Source: Sediminibacterium salmoneum NBRC 103935
GTDB taxonomy: Bacteria > Bacteroidota > Bacteroidia > Chitinophagales > Chitinophagaceae
Direction of reading: 5' to 3'
DNA length: 56,713 bases
Assembly (NCBI RefSeq): GCF_000511175.1
Contig: NZ_KI866530.1
Span: 1,134,878-1,191,590, forward strand
This document shows positions 40,454 through 49,516 of this stretch, piece by piece. Positions within the stretch are counted from its first letter, which is position 1; every line of letters starts with the position of its first letter. The position numbers and the translations under genes were made by a program. A model generated the notes under the pieces. That model was not told the origin of the DNA and searched no databases. It was given only the letters and a program-made list of their open reading frames with translations.

Positions 40454-42898
40454 TTAATGGGTACTTTTTGCCATTTGTTTAACACGCTGAACTATCGACA
40501 TTACAAAACCAATCACCATAATTACGATACCCAGCCACAGCAGATTAATCATAGGGAACTCATACACTTTCAGGGTAATCAGGTCGGTAATATTGCCACT
40601 TTCCTTTACCCCAATTTCAAGCTCACCCTTATCCTGGTTGATTACTTTATTGAATTTCAACACCAGACTTTGCGAAATAACACTGTCTGGCAAGGATCTT
40701 AACTCCTGTCCTTTTAATGCTATTCCCGGATATGCACGATACTGCTTTCCTTCTTTGGAAATAATAGTCATGTCCAGAAACAAAGCCGTTTCATCCTTAT
40801 TGTATTTGGAAGCCAGATCAGCTGGATTCACAGATACTTTATTCAGAATCATCATACCGTTTCCATAAAACAAAGTATCATTTACTTTAACGGCTCTGTT
40901 CTTAAAACTAACTGTATCTGCAGCCCTGTTTTCCTGAAAAGATGTTATGTACACAAAAATATCTTTATGCCAGTAATGCTTGGCTGCCGGGTTGGCGGCA
41001 AAACCTTCCATCCCCTTATTGTTCTTAATCACATCCGGATAAAGCTTGAATTGCTCGCTTCCGTCTTTAGCTTTGAAATCAATTTCAAAATATCTTTTGC
41101 GGTCTCTTGGGTTGGTGGTATCCATAGTGTAAGTAACCATATACCTGCCCATATCTGTTGCCACAGCTTTAAACAAGGTCAGGTTTTCGGCCGGATCGCC
41201 GGCTGGATTTCCTTTTTCATCCTTGCTCTCTGCACTTAAAGGGGTTACCCCTGTTGTGTTCCAGCTAAGCACCGTTTTTTTACCGGAGGAGATCAATATA
41301 CCTACCAGCGCCAGGCCAAATCCAATATGTGCAACTGAAGCTCCGGCAGCTTTAATCTTTCCTTTTACTCCCAGCCAGATATAGGCGGTATTGGCAACAA
41401 CAGCATAAACTGCAGCGAAAATGCCTAGATGAATAGCAGCCAGAAAACCAGCACCTTTCTTTGTGTAGGAAATATCCCCCCAGATACTGATGGCAGCAGA
41501 AATTGCTACTGCAATAAAAGTGGGGACCATGATTTTTTTCCAGAATTGACCTCTGGGGGTGTCCTTGTATTTTAAGTATTGTGTGGTTGCCGTAAGGATA
41601 CCTAAAATGATTGCCACGAATATTTGTATCTGATTATGGGCAAATTCAGGGTCTTGTGGCGGAGCAATATTGGTTCCGAAAACTTTGTTCCAGACTGGAG
41701 TGGAAGTTTTAGCTATAATCACCATGCCTGACAAAAACAACACTAATGAACCAATAAACATCCAGAATTCTCTGCTATAGGTACTCTCTTCTTTCTGAAT
41801 AGATGGTATTGATTTATATCGGATAAAATACAGTACCATTCCGGGTATAAAGAAAATCAATACAAAAAGCAATAACTGTGCATTCAAACCCATATCAGTG
41901 AAAGAGTGCACAGAAGTATCACCCAGTATTCCGCTCTTTGTTAAGAAAGAAGAATATAAAATCAAGGAAAAACTAATAATATAGAAAAAGTAGGTAGGTC
42001 TTAAAGAGTACCCGCTACTCTTGTAAATTAAATTGGTATGCAATCCGGCAATCAATGTTAACCAGGGAACCAATGAAGCATTCTCAACCGGATCCCAGGC
42101 CCAGTAACCGCCAAAGGATAAGCTTTCATATGCCCAGGCACCTCCCATCATGATACCTGTACCCAAAACCGCAGCAGAAAACGATGCCCACGGCAAAGCG
42201 GGTTTGATCCAATCGTGTTCCTTTTTGGCAAGTCCGGCCATGGCATAGGCAAAGGGAACAATGGTAGAGGCAAAACCAAGAAATAAAACCGGAGGGTGAA
42301 TTACCATCCAGTAATTCTGTAACAAAGTATTTAATCCGGTACCATCTTTAATAAAATCAAGATAGTTGGGCTGGCTGAATATGGGAGCGTCCATTTCATT
42401 TCTAAGCAATGCGAAAGGACTGATTCCAACTCTGGAACCAAAGAAATACATACCCAATAGCATGGTAGCCATAAAAAACTGTGCAAAACTAATCACCGTC
42501 ATTACCGGTGCCTCCCATTTTCCACCTTTCCAGATAATGATCCACCCCAATACACAATGCCAGAAACTCCACAACATAAAACTACCTTCCTGGCCTTCCC
42601 AGAAACAACTTAACAGGTATTCAAACTGGAGACTTAAATCGCTGTGTGTGTATGCATACTTGTATTCGAATAAATGGTTCGAAATAATATAATACAAAGC
42701 CCCGAACAGAACCAGAATACTAACAGACTCTATACCAAATGACCATCTGGCCAATATCTTCCATGATTTTTGTTCTTCTATCGCAACAGTGGAACCTTTA
42801 TAAAAAGCAAAAGTTGCCAACAGAGAAGCAACTAAACTCAGGATTGCAAAAAAATGTCCTATTTGACCTGGCAACAGGTGTTCACCAATATAATTCAT
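40454..42898 (-). CDS. ccmF: Cytochrome c maturation protein CcmF/CcsA-like
   Basis: 814 residues with about fifteen transmembrane helices. The haem-handling WWD-type motif is GGYWAWDPVENASLVPW (about 266-282), followed by conserved histidines. A periplasmic domain of about 210 residues precedes the last helix. It would ligate haem to CxxCH cysteines outside the inner membrane. It is longer than proteobacterial CcmF (about 650). It follows ccmE by 27 bp; other ccm genes are not in the window. TsdA at 8355 is one local client. Confidence 0.9.
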   Translation of the reverse strand: MNYIGEHLLPGQIGHFFAILSLVASLLATFAFYKGSTVAIEEQKSWKILARWSFGIESVSILVLFGALYYIISNHLFEYKYAYTHSDLSLQFEYLLSCFWEGQEGSFMLWSFWHCVLGWIIIWKGGKWEAPVMTVISFAQFFMATMLLGMYFFGSRVGISPFALLRNEMDAPIFSQPNYLDFIKDGTGLNTLLQNYWMVIHPPVLFLGFASTIVPFAYAMAGLAKKEHDWIKPALPWASFSAAVLGTGIMMGGAWAYESLSFGGYWAWDPVENASLVPWLTLIAGLHTNLIYKSSGYSLRPTYFFYIISFSLILYSSFLTKSGILGDTSVHSFTDMGLNAQLLLFVLIFFIPGMVLYFIRYKSIPSIQKEESTYSREFWMFIGSLVLFLSGMVIIAKTSTPVWNKVFGTNIAPPQDPEFAHNQIQIFVAIILGILTATTQYLKYKDTPRGQFWKKIMVPTFIAVAISAAISIWGDISYTKKGAGFLAAIHLGIFAAVYAVVANTAYIWLGVKGKIKAAGASVAHIGFGLALVGILISSGKKTVLSWNTTGVTPLSAESKDEKGNPAGDPAENLTLFKAVATDMGRYMVTYTMDTTNPRDRKRYFEIDFKAKDGSEQFKLYPDVIKNNKGMEGFAANPAAKHYWHKDIFVYITSFQENRAADTVSFKNRAVKVNDTLFYGNGMMILNKVSVNPADLASKYNKDETALFLDMTIISKEGKQYRAYPGIALKGQELRSLPDSVISQSLVLKFNKVINQDKGELEIGVKESGNITDLITLKVYEFPMINLLWLGIVIMVIGFVMSIVQRVKQMAKSTH

Positions 42899-42925
42899 GA
42901 AGTTAGCTTATGGTATAGAATAACG

Positions 42926-43333
42926 TTAATTAGAAGTTTGCAGCTGCTTCTGCATAGCTGTTGGATCGTCCTTGTATTTGGAGGGACACTTCAATAAAAT
43001 ATGTTCACATTCAAACTGATTATTTTGAACCTTCCCTTTTAAAACAATTCTTTCACTTTTTTCCATGTCGGTGGGCTTGGTATCGTGGTAGATTACTTTA
43101 ATAGAATTTCCCAAGGTATCAATAGCTGTAAAACTCAGGTAATTGGGATTTTTTACCGCGTCGTATTCTATAGCCTGCGTAGTATCTAACTTAGCTATCA
43201 AATTCACGAATTTACCTTCCTTTTCTCTTGCAGAAGCAATGGTTTCATAAGTAGTCAGGTCTCCGCTGTACTGTACCAACACGGCGATAGCTGCGGCAAT
43301 TAATACAAGAATAATAATATGCGTTGTTTTCAT
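42926..43333 (-). CDS. ccmE: Cytochrome c maturation haem chaperone CcmE, CxxxY variant
   Basis: The ATG at 43333 gives 135 residues; the frame is open 15 codons further up, but the membrane anchor follows this start directly. One N-terminal helix (about 5-21) is followed by an OB-fold domain. The haem-binding motif, HxxxY in most CcmE, is C116-P-S-K-Y120 here. CxxxY forms are known from archaea and some bacteria, where Cys binds haem covalently. It acts in the periplasm and passes haem to CcmF, encoded 27 bp downstream. Confidence 0.88.
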   Translation of the reverse strand: MKTTHIIILVLIAAAIAVLVQYSGDLTTYETIASAREKEGKFVNLIAKLDTTQAIEYDAVKNPNYLSFTAIDTLGNSIKVIYHDTKPTDMEKSERIVLKGKVQNNQFECEHILLKCPSKYKDDPTAMQKQLQTSN

Positions 43334-43434
43334 GATCTGAATTATAATACAAAGGTAACTTAAAAACAATAGGTTCAATGATTTGTTGTTACTTGTGGCT
43401 TGTTAAAATTTTTAACCTTATACAATAACCCGAC

Positions 43435-43971
43435 ATGTCTGAAAAAGCAGAAAAAACCATTGAAAATGTAGAAGATTTCAGACTTTTTATTGCCCGAATT
43501 CTGCTGGGATCGGTATTTCTGGTTTTTGTAATTATGATGCTGCTGCAGCAACTTTCTTATCAGTGCGCAGATCAAAATCCACTGATTTTTTTCGGAAACA
43601 AAATGAGCGGCATCCTGAGTGTTGCTTCATCCTGCTCCGTTATTGCAGCCTTTTTTATTCCCAACAGGTATTTAACCACTTTAACTACCGTTCTTCTGTA
43701 TCTGTATAACTTATCTTACCTCGGTACCGGGGGAGAACTATTTTATAGTTTCATCTGGTGGGTTCCGATTCTTCCGCTCTGTTTTTCTGCGGAAAGGGCC
43801 ATTTATATACTGAAAAGGTACAGGTGGTTCATTCCTCTTTTTGCAATGGTAGACGCCTATAATAACGGACTGCATTTAACCGCCATTCCACTTTATTTTC
43901 TCTATTTTATTCCATTTTTACCCTTTAACCGCCTGTTTGTTTCATTTAACAGTCATTTTGAGCCCAGATAA
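43435..43971 (+). CDS. Multi-pass membrane protein, unknown function
   Basis: 178 residues with about five hydrophobic segments (about 21-42, 58-80, 83-96, 101-118, 143-168). No family was recognised. It is a stand-alone gene divergent from ccmE, with a 101-bp gap that holds both promoters. The aromatic-rich C-terminus (FLYFIPFLPFNRLF) resembles DoxX-like or HTTM-like proteins loosely, not firmly. Confidence 0.7.
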   Translation: MSEKAEKTIENVEDFRLFIARILLGSVFLVFVIMMLLQQLSYQCADQNPLIFFGNKMSGILSVASSCSVIAAFFIPNRYLTTLTTVLLYLYNLSYLGTGGELFYSFIWWVPILPLCFSAERAIYILKRYRWFIPLFAMVDAYNNGLHLTAIPLYFLYFIPFLPFNRLFVSFNSHFEPR

Positions 43972-43985
43972 CCGATTAAATAGTG

Positions 43986-44013
43986 TTGTTTTAACAATTA
44001 GCACCTAACTTGC
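43986..44013 (+). promoter_or_regulatory. Candidate promoter of the arginase-family operon
   Basis: TTG at 43986-43988 and TAACTTGC at 44006-44013 are separated by 17 bp. This is close to the Bacteroidota pattern of a -33 TTG and a -7 TAnnTTTG. The start codon follows 24 bp later. Confidence 0.4.
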
Positions 44014-44037
44014 ACCCCGTTTTCAACACTGCTCAAT

Positions 44038-45072
44038 ATGACAGACTTATCTGGCTTTAACCCCAATGCGGTTGCCAACCCAAACAACAATATTTTTGGG
44101 CTCCCCTTCACTGAAGATGAATCAAGCGTTGTAATTCTTCCTGTTCCCTGGGAAGTAACGGTTAGTTACGGTGCAGGAACAGCCAGGGCTGCAGAACATG
44201 TTTTTAAAAGCAGCATGCAGGTAGACTTACTGGACATGGATGGAGATGCTGGCTGGAAAAAAGGCTTCTTCATGAAGGAGATCGATAAGAAATTACTATT
44301 GAAGGGAGACTACCTTAGAAAAGAAGCAGAATTATACATTGACTATATTTCCCAGGGTGCCGAACTAACCAGCAACAAGTTCATGTGTAAAAGCCTGAAA
44401 GAAATAAACGAGGGAAGTGTTTATCTGAACAACTGGGTATACGAACAAAGCAAAGCCTTACTGGATAAAGGGAAGCTGGTAGGCATACTAGGAGGAGATC
44501 ATAGTAGCCCATTGGGATTAATGAAAGCCCTTGCGGAGAAACATGGCTCTTTTGGCATCATTCAAATTGACGCTCATTGTGACCTTAGAGAAAAATACGA
44601 AGACTTTACTTATTCGCATGCTTCAGTTATGTATAATGCTTTGAAGGAAATACCTGAAATAAGCAAACTGGTACAGGTTGGAATTCGCGATTACTGTGAA
44701 CAGGAATGGGATTATATCTGCAACAGTAATTTCCGTGTCATTACTTATTTTGATAAGAATGTGAAAGAAAGGCAGTTTGAAGGACAGACATGGGGAAAGA
44801 TTGCAGACGAGATTATAGAGCATTTACCACAAAAAGTCTATATCAGTTTTGATATTGATGGATTAGACCGAAAATTATGCCCCAACACGGGAACACCGGT
44901 TCCGGGTGGCTTTGAAACAGAAGAAATTATTTATTTATTTAAAAAGATAAAACAAAGTGGCAGAGAGCTGATTGGATTTGACCTGGTTGAAATAGGCGTA
45001 GGTCAAACAGACTGGGACAGCAATGTGGGTGCCCGAATATTATGGAGACTTTGTAACTTGATGGTATTATGA
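44038..45072 (+). CDS. Agmatinase/arginase (ureohydrolase) family protein
   Basis: 344 residues. Dimanganese ligands are seen in GGDHSSP (about 152-158), DAHCDLRE (about 180) and SFDIDGLD (about 270). It hydrolyses a guanidino or related amidine group. The sequence after the last motif (RKLCPNTGTPVPGG) differs from the usual P-x-x-A-P-G-T of agmatinase, so arginine, agmatine or formimidoylglutamate cannot be told apart. It begins a five-gene run; the next gene overlaps it by 4 bp. Confidence 0.87.
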   Translation: MTDLSGFNPNAVANPNNNIFGLPFTEDESSVVILPVPWEVTVSYGAGTARAAEHVFKSSMQVDLLDMDGDAGWKKGFFMKEIDKKLLLKGDYLRKEAELYIDYISQGAELTSNKFMCKSLKEINEGSVYLNNWVYEQSKALLDKGKLVGILGGDHSSPLGLMKALAEKHGSFGIIQIDAHCDLREKYEDFTYSHASVMYNALKEIPEISKLVQVGIRDYCEQEWDYICNSNFRVITYFDKNVKERQFEGQTWGKIADEIIEHLPQKVYISFDIDGLDRKLCPNTGTPVPGGFETEEIIYLFKKIKQSGRELIGFDLVEIGVGQTDWDSNVGARILWRLCNLMVL

Positions 45073-45629
45073 AAACCTACGACTACATCATTGTTCTGAA
45101 AAAAAGAAGTTTTGCCACCGTAGACCTGGTTAGCCAGATCATGCTGATTATTGCTGCTACTGCATTTATTGGAGCTTATTTTACCAAATTCAGCAGAGGC
45201 TTTTCCAGTTTTGTTTTTGCTGCTATGGTAATAGGATGGCTGGTTTATTGTATCTGGCAAAACAAGAGAGGGATTGCACCATTTTATCGGTTTGGACTTT
45301 TGATGGGTGCCATTGGCTGGTATTCGCTGGAAGATGGTATTTGGGTTGCATGGATTTATTTACTGGCTGCCATGTTGGAAAAGCAAGTGAAGTTTCCGGA
45401 AGAAATTGCTTTTGATGAAAATGAAATTGTAAAAAACAGTTTCCCCAAAAAAAGATATAGCTGGTCAGAGCTCAATAACGTTATTTTAAAAGATGGTTTG
45501 CTAACCATCGATTTCAAAAACAACCAGCTCATACAAAAGGAACTGGAATCCAGTACCACCGAAACATTGGAACAGGAATTCAATGCCTACGCCAAATTAA
45601 ATTTAGAAAAAACGAGTTATGCAAACTAG
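45069..45629 (+). CDS. Membrane protein of unknown function
   Basis: 186 residues. About four hydrophobic segments in the first 100 residues (about 19-40, 45-60, 72-85, 90-103) are followed by a soluble acidic and polar C-terminal half. No family was recognised. It overlaps the arginase-like gene by 4 bp and the radical SAM gene by 11 bp, so all three are translated together. The function may relate to them. Confidence 0.75.
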   Translation: MKTYDYIIVLKKRSFATVDLVSQIMLIIAATAFIGAYFTKFSRGFSSFVFAAMVIGWLVYCIWQNKRGIAPFYRFGLLMGAIGWYSLEDGIWVAWIYLLAAMLEKQVKFPEEIAFDENEIVKNSFPKKRYSWSELNNVILKDGLLTIDFKNNQLIQKELESSTTETLEQEFNAYAKLNLEKTSYAN

Positions 45630-46917
45630 TCCCTACCTGCTCTATTCTGATGGTGAAGGAAATATATTTGAAGATGATACCCTCTATGCTGTGGGACGTG
45701 CCGGCTGGGATGCATTTCCGGTAGAGCCTGACCAGTGGATAGAATTACCAATGGGAGGCAACTTATATGAATTGCCGGGTAGAAGAGGCATTGGCATAGA
45801 TGTAACGACCGGAGAAATGAGACTCTGCGAAAAAGGATGGGCGGTTGCAGCATTTATACCACCTGCTTATACCGGATTATTTATTGCTGCATACGAAACC
45901 ATGCCAGATGCTCCAACCCTACCCTTGTTCTGTTATACAGCAGTGGGCTGGATGAACGATAAAAACTATGTACCTGCAGTAAGAATAGAAAAAGACATCA
46001 GACAAGAAGCTGCCGGATTTGATGCGTCAGCCATTGAAACAGGAACAGCCCATCTACTCAAAGCTTATCCGGAAAACCGTTTGGTGAAGCACTTGATGGA
46101 GAACTGCTGCATGACTTACCATTGTCCTGCTGCAAGAAATTTTTCACTGGGCAGATGGGAATGCCCTGTACCCACTTCACCCGCCTGCAATGCCAATTGT
46201 ATTGGGTGTATTTCTTTTCAGCCAGAAGATGAAACCATTGTGAGTACGCAGGACAGGTTAACCTTTAAACCCAGTGCAGAAGAAATTGTAGAGTTTACTG
46301 TTCCCCATTTAATAAATGCCCCCTTCCCCATTATCAGCTTTGGTCAGGGCTGCGAGGGAGAACCCTTGCTAATGTGGGAAACCATTAAACAATCTATTAT
46401 AGAAATAAGAAAGCATACCAATAAAGGAAGTATTAATATTAATACGAATGGATCTAAGCCCGCTGCTGTAGAAGAACTCTGCAAAGTGGGTTTAAACAGC
46501 ATCAGAGTAAGTACGAATTCTGCACAGAAACATATTTATGAAGCTTATTACAGACCCAACAACTACACATTTGAAGACATTGTTGAAAGTCTCAAAGTAG
46601 TTCGCAGGTTTGGTGGCTGGACCAGTATCAATTACTTTGTATTCCCCGGAATTACAGATAGTGAAGCAGAATATGAAGCCCTGAGAAAGTTAATTTCAGA
46701 AACCCAACTGAACATGATTCAATGGAGAAACTTCAATATTGATCCGGACTGGTATATGGGTAAAATAGGAATGGGCGAAACAGGCGAAATGCTGGGTGTT
46801 AAACAATTAATGGACCTGATACAGGAAGAGTTTCCTTCTGTAAAATTCGGCTACTTTAATCCCCCGATGGAAAGAATCAAAGGCGATTTCAATCATCAAT
46901 TTGCAGGCGCCCAATAA
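45619..46917 (+). CDS. Radical SAM protein
   Basis: 432 residues. The Fe-S cluster motif CNANCIGC (C187, C191, C194) follows an unusually long N-terminal region of about 185 residues. The SAM-binding elements FGQGCEGEP and ININTNGS come after it, then a partial barrel. The reaction is unknown. The long N-terminal domain and the overlap with the membrane protein gene are typical of Bacteroidota members. A link to arginine or amidine chemistry is possible through the first gene of the run. Confidence 0.88.
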   Translation: MQTSPYLLYSDGEGNIFEDDTLYAVGRAGWDAFPVEPDQWIELPMGGNLYELPGRRGIGIDVTTGEMRLCEKGWAVAAFIPPAYTGLFIAAYETMPDAPTLPLFCYTAVGWMNDKNYVPAVRIEKDIRQEAAGFDASAIETGTAHLLKAYPENRLVKHLMENCCMTYHCPAARNFSLGRWECPVPTSPACNANCIGCISFQPEDETIVSTQDRLTFKPSAEEIVEFTVPHLINAPFPIISFGQGCEGEPLLMWETIKQSIIEIRKHTNKGSININTNGSKPAAVEELCKVGLNSIRVSTNSAQKHIYEAYYRPNNYTFEDIVESLKVVRRFGGWTSINYFVFPGITDSEAEYEALRKLISETQLNMIQWRNFNIDPDWYMGKIGMGETGEMLGVKQLMDLIQEEFPSVKFGYFNPPMERIKGDFNHQFAGAQ

Positions 46918-46920
46918 CCC

Positions 46921-47841
46921 ATGCAAGCTAACGCAAATACGCAAACAAGGGATGGGGTTTTACTCGCAATTGCCGCCACACTTTTATGGTCTGGCAATTT
47001 TATTATTGCGAGAAAAGCAAGTGAAAGCATCGGTCCTGTAAGTCTTGCATTTTATAGATGGACCTGCGCCACTATCGTCTTATTCCCTTTTGCCTACAAA
47101 AAGGTTCTGGCAGAATATGGGGTAATGAAATTAAACTGGAAGATTTTATTGATATTGTCTTTTACAGGTATTGCACTATTCAATACATTCGTTTATGTTG
47201 CCGGACATTATACCACCGCTATCAACATGGCATTAATTGGAACCACTTCCTCCCCCATTTTTGCTACAGCAATGGCGGTGCTATTCTTAAAGGAAAGAAT
47301 TGGTTTCTTCAGAATCATTGGCATGTTGATTTCTATTCTCGGAATTATCCTGCTAATTTCAAAAGGAAGCTGGGATGTTCTTAAACACTTTCAATTCTCC
47401 ATTGGCGATGCATGGATTCTGGCAGGTGCTTTTGCCTTTGCTGTATATAATATTTTGGTGCGCAAGAAACCTTCAGGCATCAGTCCGCTTTCTTTTCTGT
47501 GGATGATATTTTGCCTGGGCTCCTGCATGCTTTTGCCATTTTATTTGCTTGAACTTAATTTTAGCAGTAACCATACCAGCTGGTCTGCTGAATTATTGGG
47601 GTCCATTCTTTATTTGGGCATCGGCACATCTGTATTGGCTTTCTGGTGCTGGAATCTGGCCATTGCTAAATTAGGAGCTGGCAAAACCGTCCTGTTTGGA
47701 AATCTCATTCCTGTTTTCAGCACACTGGAAGCAGTATTCTTTATTGGCGAAAAAATGACTCTGATTCATCTGGCCAGCGGCGTTATTGTTATTGCAGGAC
47801 TAATCATCGCGAACCTGAACCTTCGTAAACGTCAACAATAA
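46921..47841 (+). CDS. EamA/DMT family transporter
   Basis: 306 residues with ten transmembrane helices arranged as two EamA repeats (about 12-145 and 160-300). It starts with LLAIAATLLWSGNFIIARK and carries the family's mid-repeat ALIGTTSSPIFATAMAVLFLKERIG. It exports or imports a small metabolite. It starts 3 bp after the radical SAM gene and ends on the start codon of the next gene. Confidence 0.92.
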   Translation: MQANANTQTRDGVLLAIAATLLWSGNFIIARKASESIGPVSLAFYRWTCATIVLFPFAYKKVLAEYGVMKLNWKILLILSFTGIALFNTFVYVAGHYTTAINMALIGTTSSPIFATAMAVLFLKERIGFFRIIGMLISILGIILLISKGSWDVLKHFQFSIGDAWILAGAFAFAVYNILVRKKPSGISPLSFLWMIFCLGSCMLLPFYLLELNFSSNHTSWSAELLGSILYLGIGTSVLAFWCWNLAIAKLGAGKTVLFGNLIPVFSTLEAVFFIGEKMTLIHLASGVIVIAGLIIANLNLRKRQQ

Positions 47842-48608
47842 TGGAAATTGAAATCATAGCGCTATTGTGTTTCTTCGCTTTCCTTGCGGGATTTGTAGAT
47901 GCAATTGTTGGAGGTGGAGGATTAATACAATTACCCGCTGGCTTAATACTACTTCCACAATATGCTGTTGGAACAGTAGTTGGTTCACTTAAAATACCTG
48001 CATTCACAGGTACGGCATTTGCAGCCAGGCAATACCTTAAAAAAGTGGCTGTTAACTGGAAACAGGTTGGAGCAATGTGTGCCATTGCTTTTACAGCAGC
48101 TTTCAGTGGTTCTCAGTTGTTATCTGTTATTAGTAATCAGTACATGAAGCCGGTTATTTTCATCGTGCTTTGTCTGGTGGCTTTATATACCTATTCAAAG
48201 AAAAACTTTGGTCAGACAAACAGAGAACCATTATCTCCAAAAAAAGAATGGAGATATACGATTCTAATTAGTGTAATCATTGGATTTTATGATGGATTTA
48301 TTGGACCTGGAGCAGGCAGTTTTTTCATCATGGCATTTATTGGCATTCTGGGTTTCGATTTTTTAAAAGCCAGTACGCATGCCAAACTCATAAATCTGGC
48401 AACCAACCTGGGCTCTATCAGCCTGTTTATGTTAAAGGGATCTATTCTATGGTCGGTTGCTATTCCCATGGCCATATGCAATGCAATTGGAGGTATCCTC
48501 GGAGCCAGACTGGCCATTTACAAAGGAAATCAGTTTATCCGCATTTTCTTTTTAATAGTGGTGGCAGCAACTTTAGTAAGATTTGGCTACGATATTTTTC
48601 TAAAATAA
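47841..48608 (+). CDS. TSUP/TauE-SafE family permease (YfcA-like)
   Basis: 255 residues with about eight helices. Both family motifs are present: GFVDAIVGGGGLIQLPA near the start and GFYDGFIGPGAGSFFIMAF in the second half. It fits YfcA better than the sulfur-block copy at 17604. No GTAAC-type operator lies nearby, so it is probably not in that regulon. It overlaps the EamA gene by one base. Confidence 0.9.
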   Translation: MEIEIIALLCFFAFLAGFVDAIVGGGGLIQLPAGLILLPQYAVGTVVGSLKIPAFTGTAFAARQYLKKVAVNWKQVGAMCAIAFTAAFSGSQLLSVISNQYMKPVIFIVLCLVALYTYSKKNFGQTNREPLSPKKEWRYTILISVIIGFYDGFIGPGAGSFFIMAFIGILGFDFLKASTHAKLINLATNLGSISLFMLKGSILWSVAIPMAICNAIGGILGARLAIYKGNQFIRIFFLIVVAATLVRFGYDIFLK

Positions 48609-48663
48609 GATCAGGAAATTAACCTTTCATTCCTAAAGAAATTAGGGGATTATTGTACTTTTA

Positions 48664-49503
48664 GTGCCGATGAAATCAGCAAATGTAAATTCGCAGCAGA
48701 TTCAGGTTAAAGCCGCAACCATCACGGCTATCATTACTATTATTTTATTTTCTCTGTTTTTTTATGTACGTTATCAGTTGCCTCAGCCACAGGAAATTCA
48801 GGAAGGTGAAGGCATTGAAGTAAATCTGGGAAATGCGGAAACGGGTTATGGCGATATTCCTGTATCTGGCAATAATGATCTTTCCCAAGCCAATTCAACC
48901 AACGCAGAAGCAGCGGCTGACAACAACAATGCAACAGAAGAGGTAAATAATGAAGATGATATAGCGGTAAACAAAAACAAACCTGCTGAAAATAAAAAGT
49001 CGAATCCGGTAGTGAACAATATACCTCCTACTCCCAAACCCAAAGCGGTTTTTTCTAATAATACTAACAGGAACACTGCCAGTGGTGGTGCTTCAGTAAA
49101 TGATAGCTATAACAATGCTGCAAGTCAGGGTACTGCGGGTGGTAAAGGAGACCAGGGTAAGCCAACTGGCAATCCAATGTCGGACAGTTATAATGGCAAT
49201 GCGGCCAGTGGCAATGGCGGCTCAGGCGGCGTATCCATCAGAAATGGACTGGATGGTAGAAGAATCACCAGACTCCCCTCTTTTGAAGATGATTTCAATG
49301 AAAATGCAAAAGTGGCTGTAGACATTACTGTGAACCAGAGCGGTTCTGTTATTTCAGCCAGTATTAATCCCAAAGGAACTACCACAACCAATTCCTCTAT
49401 TAGGAATATTGCTATACAAAAAGCCAGAACCTTAAAATTAAATGCAGCTGAAGCTTCTGAACAAACAGGCACTTTGATTTTTAATTTTAAGCTAAGAAAC
49501 TAA
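48664..49503 (+). CDS. TonB-like energy transducer protein
   Basis: 279 residues. A cytosolic start and one transmembrane anchor (about 19-38) lead to a long low-complexity periplasmic linker (about 70-195) rich in Asn, Gly, Ala and Ser. A TonB-C-like end domain (about 210-278) with VDITVNQSGSVISASINPKG follows. It would reach through the periplasm to outer membrane receptors. The classic Pro-Lys linker is limited to PPTPKPK. It follows the TSUP gene by 55 bp and precedes folC by 13 bp. ExbB and ExbD are not in the window. Confidence 0.83.
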   Translation: MPMKSANVNSQQIQVKAATITAIITIILFSLFFYVRYQLPQPQEIQEGEGIEVNLGNAETGYGDIPVSGNNDLSQANSTNAEAAADNNNATEEVNNEDDIAVNKNKPAENKKSNPVVNNIPPTPKPKAVFSNNTNRNTASGGASVNDSYNNAASQGTAGGKGDQGKPTGNPMSDSYNGNAASGNGGSGGVSIRNGLDGRRITRLPSFEDDFNENAKVAVDITVNQSGSVISASINPKGTTTTNSSIRNIAIQKARTLKLNAAEASEQTGTLIFNFKLRN

Positions 49504-49516
49504 GCATTGTTTTTTC

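Noticed and set aside
47841..48608. Whether the second TSUP permease belongs to the sulfur regulon
   Set aside because: No GTAAC-type repeat precedes it, and it is coupled to an EamA gene far from the sulfur block.
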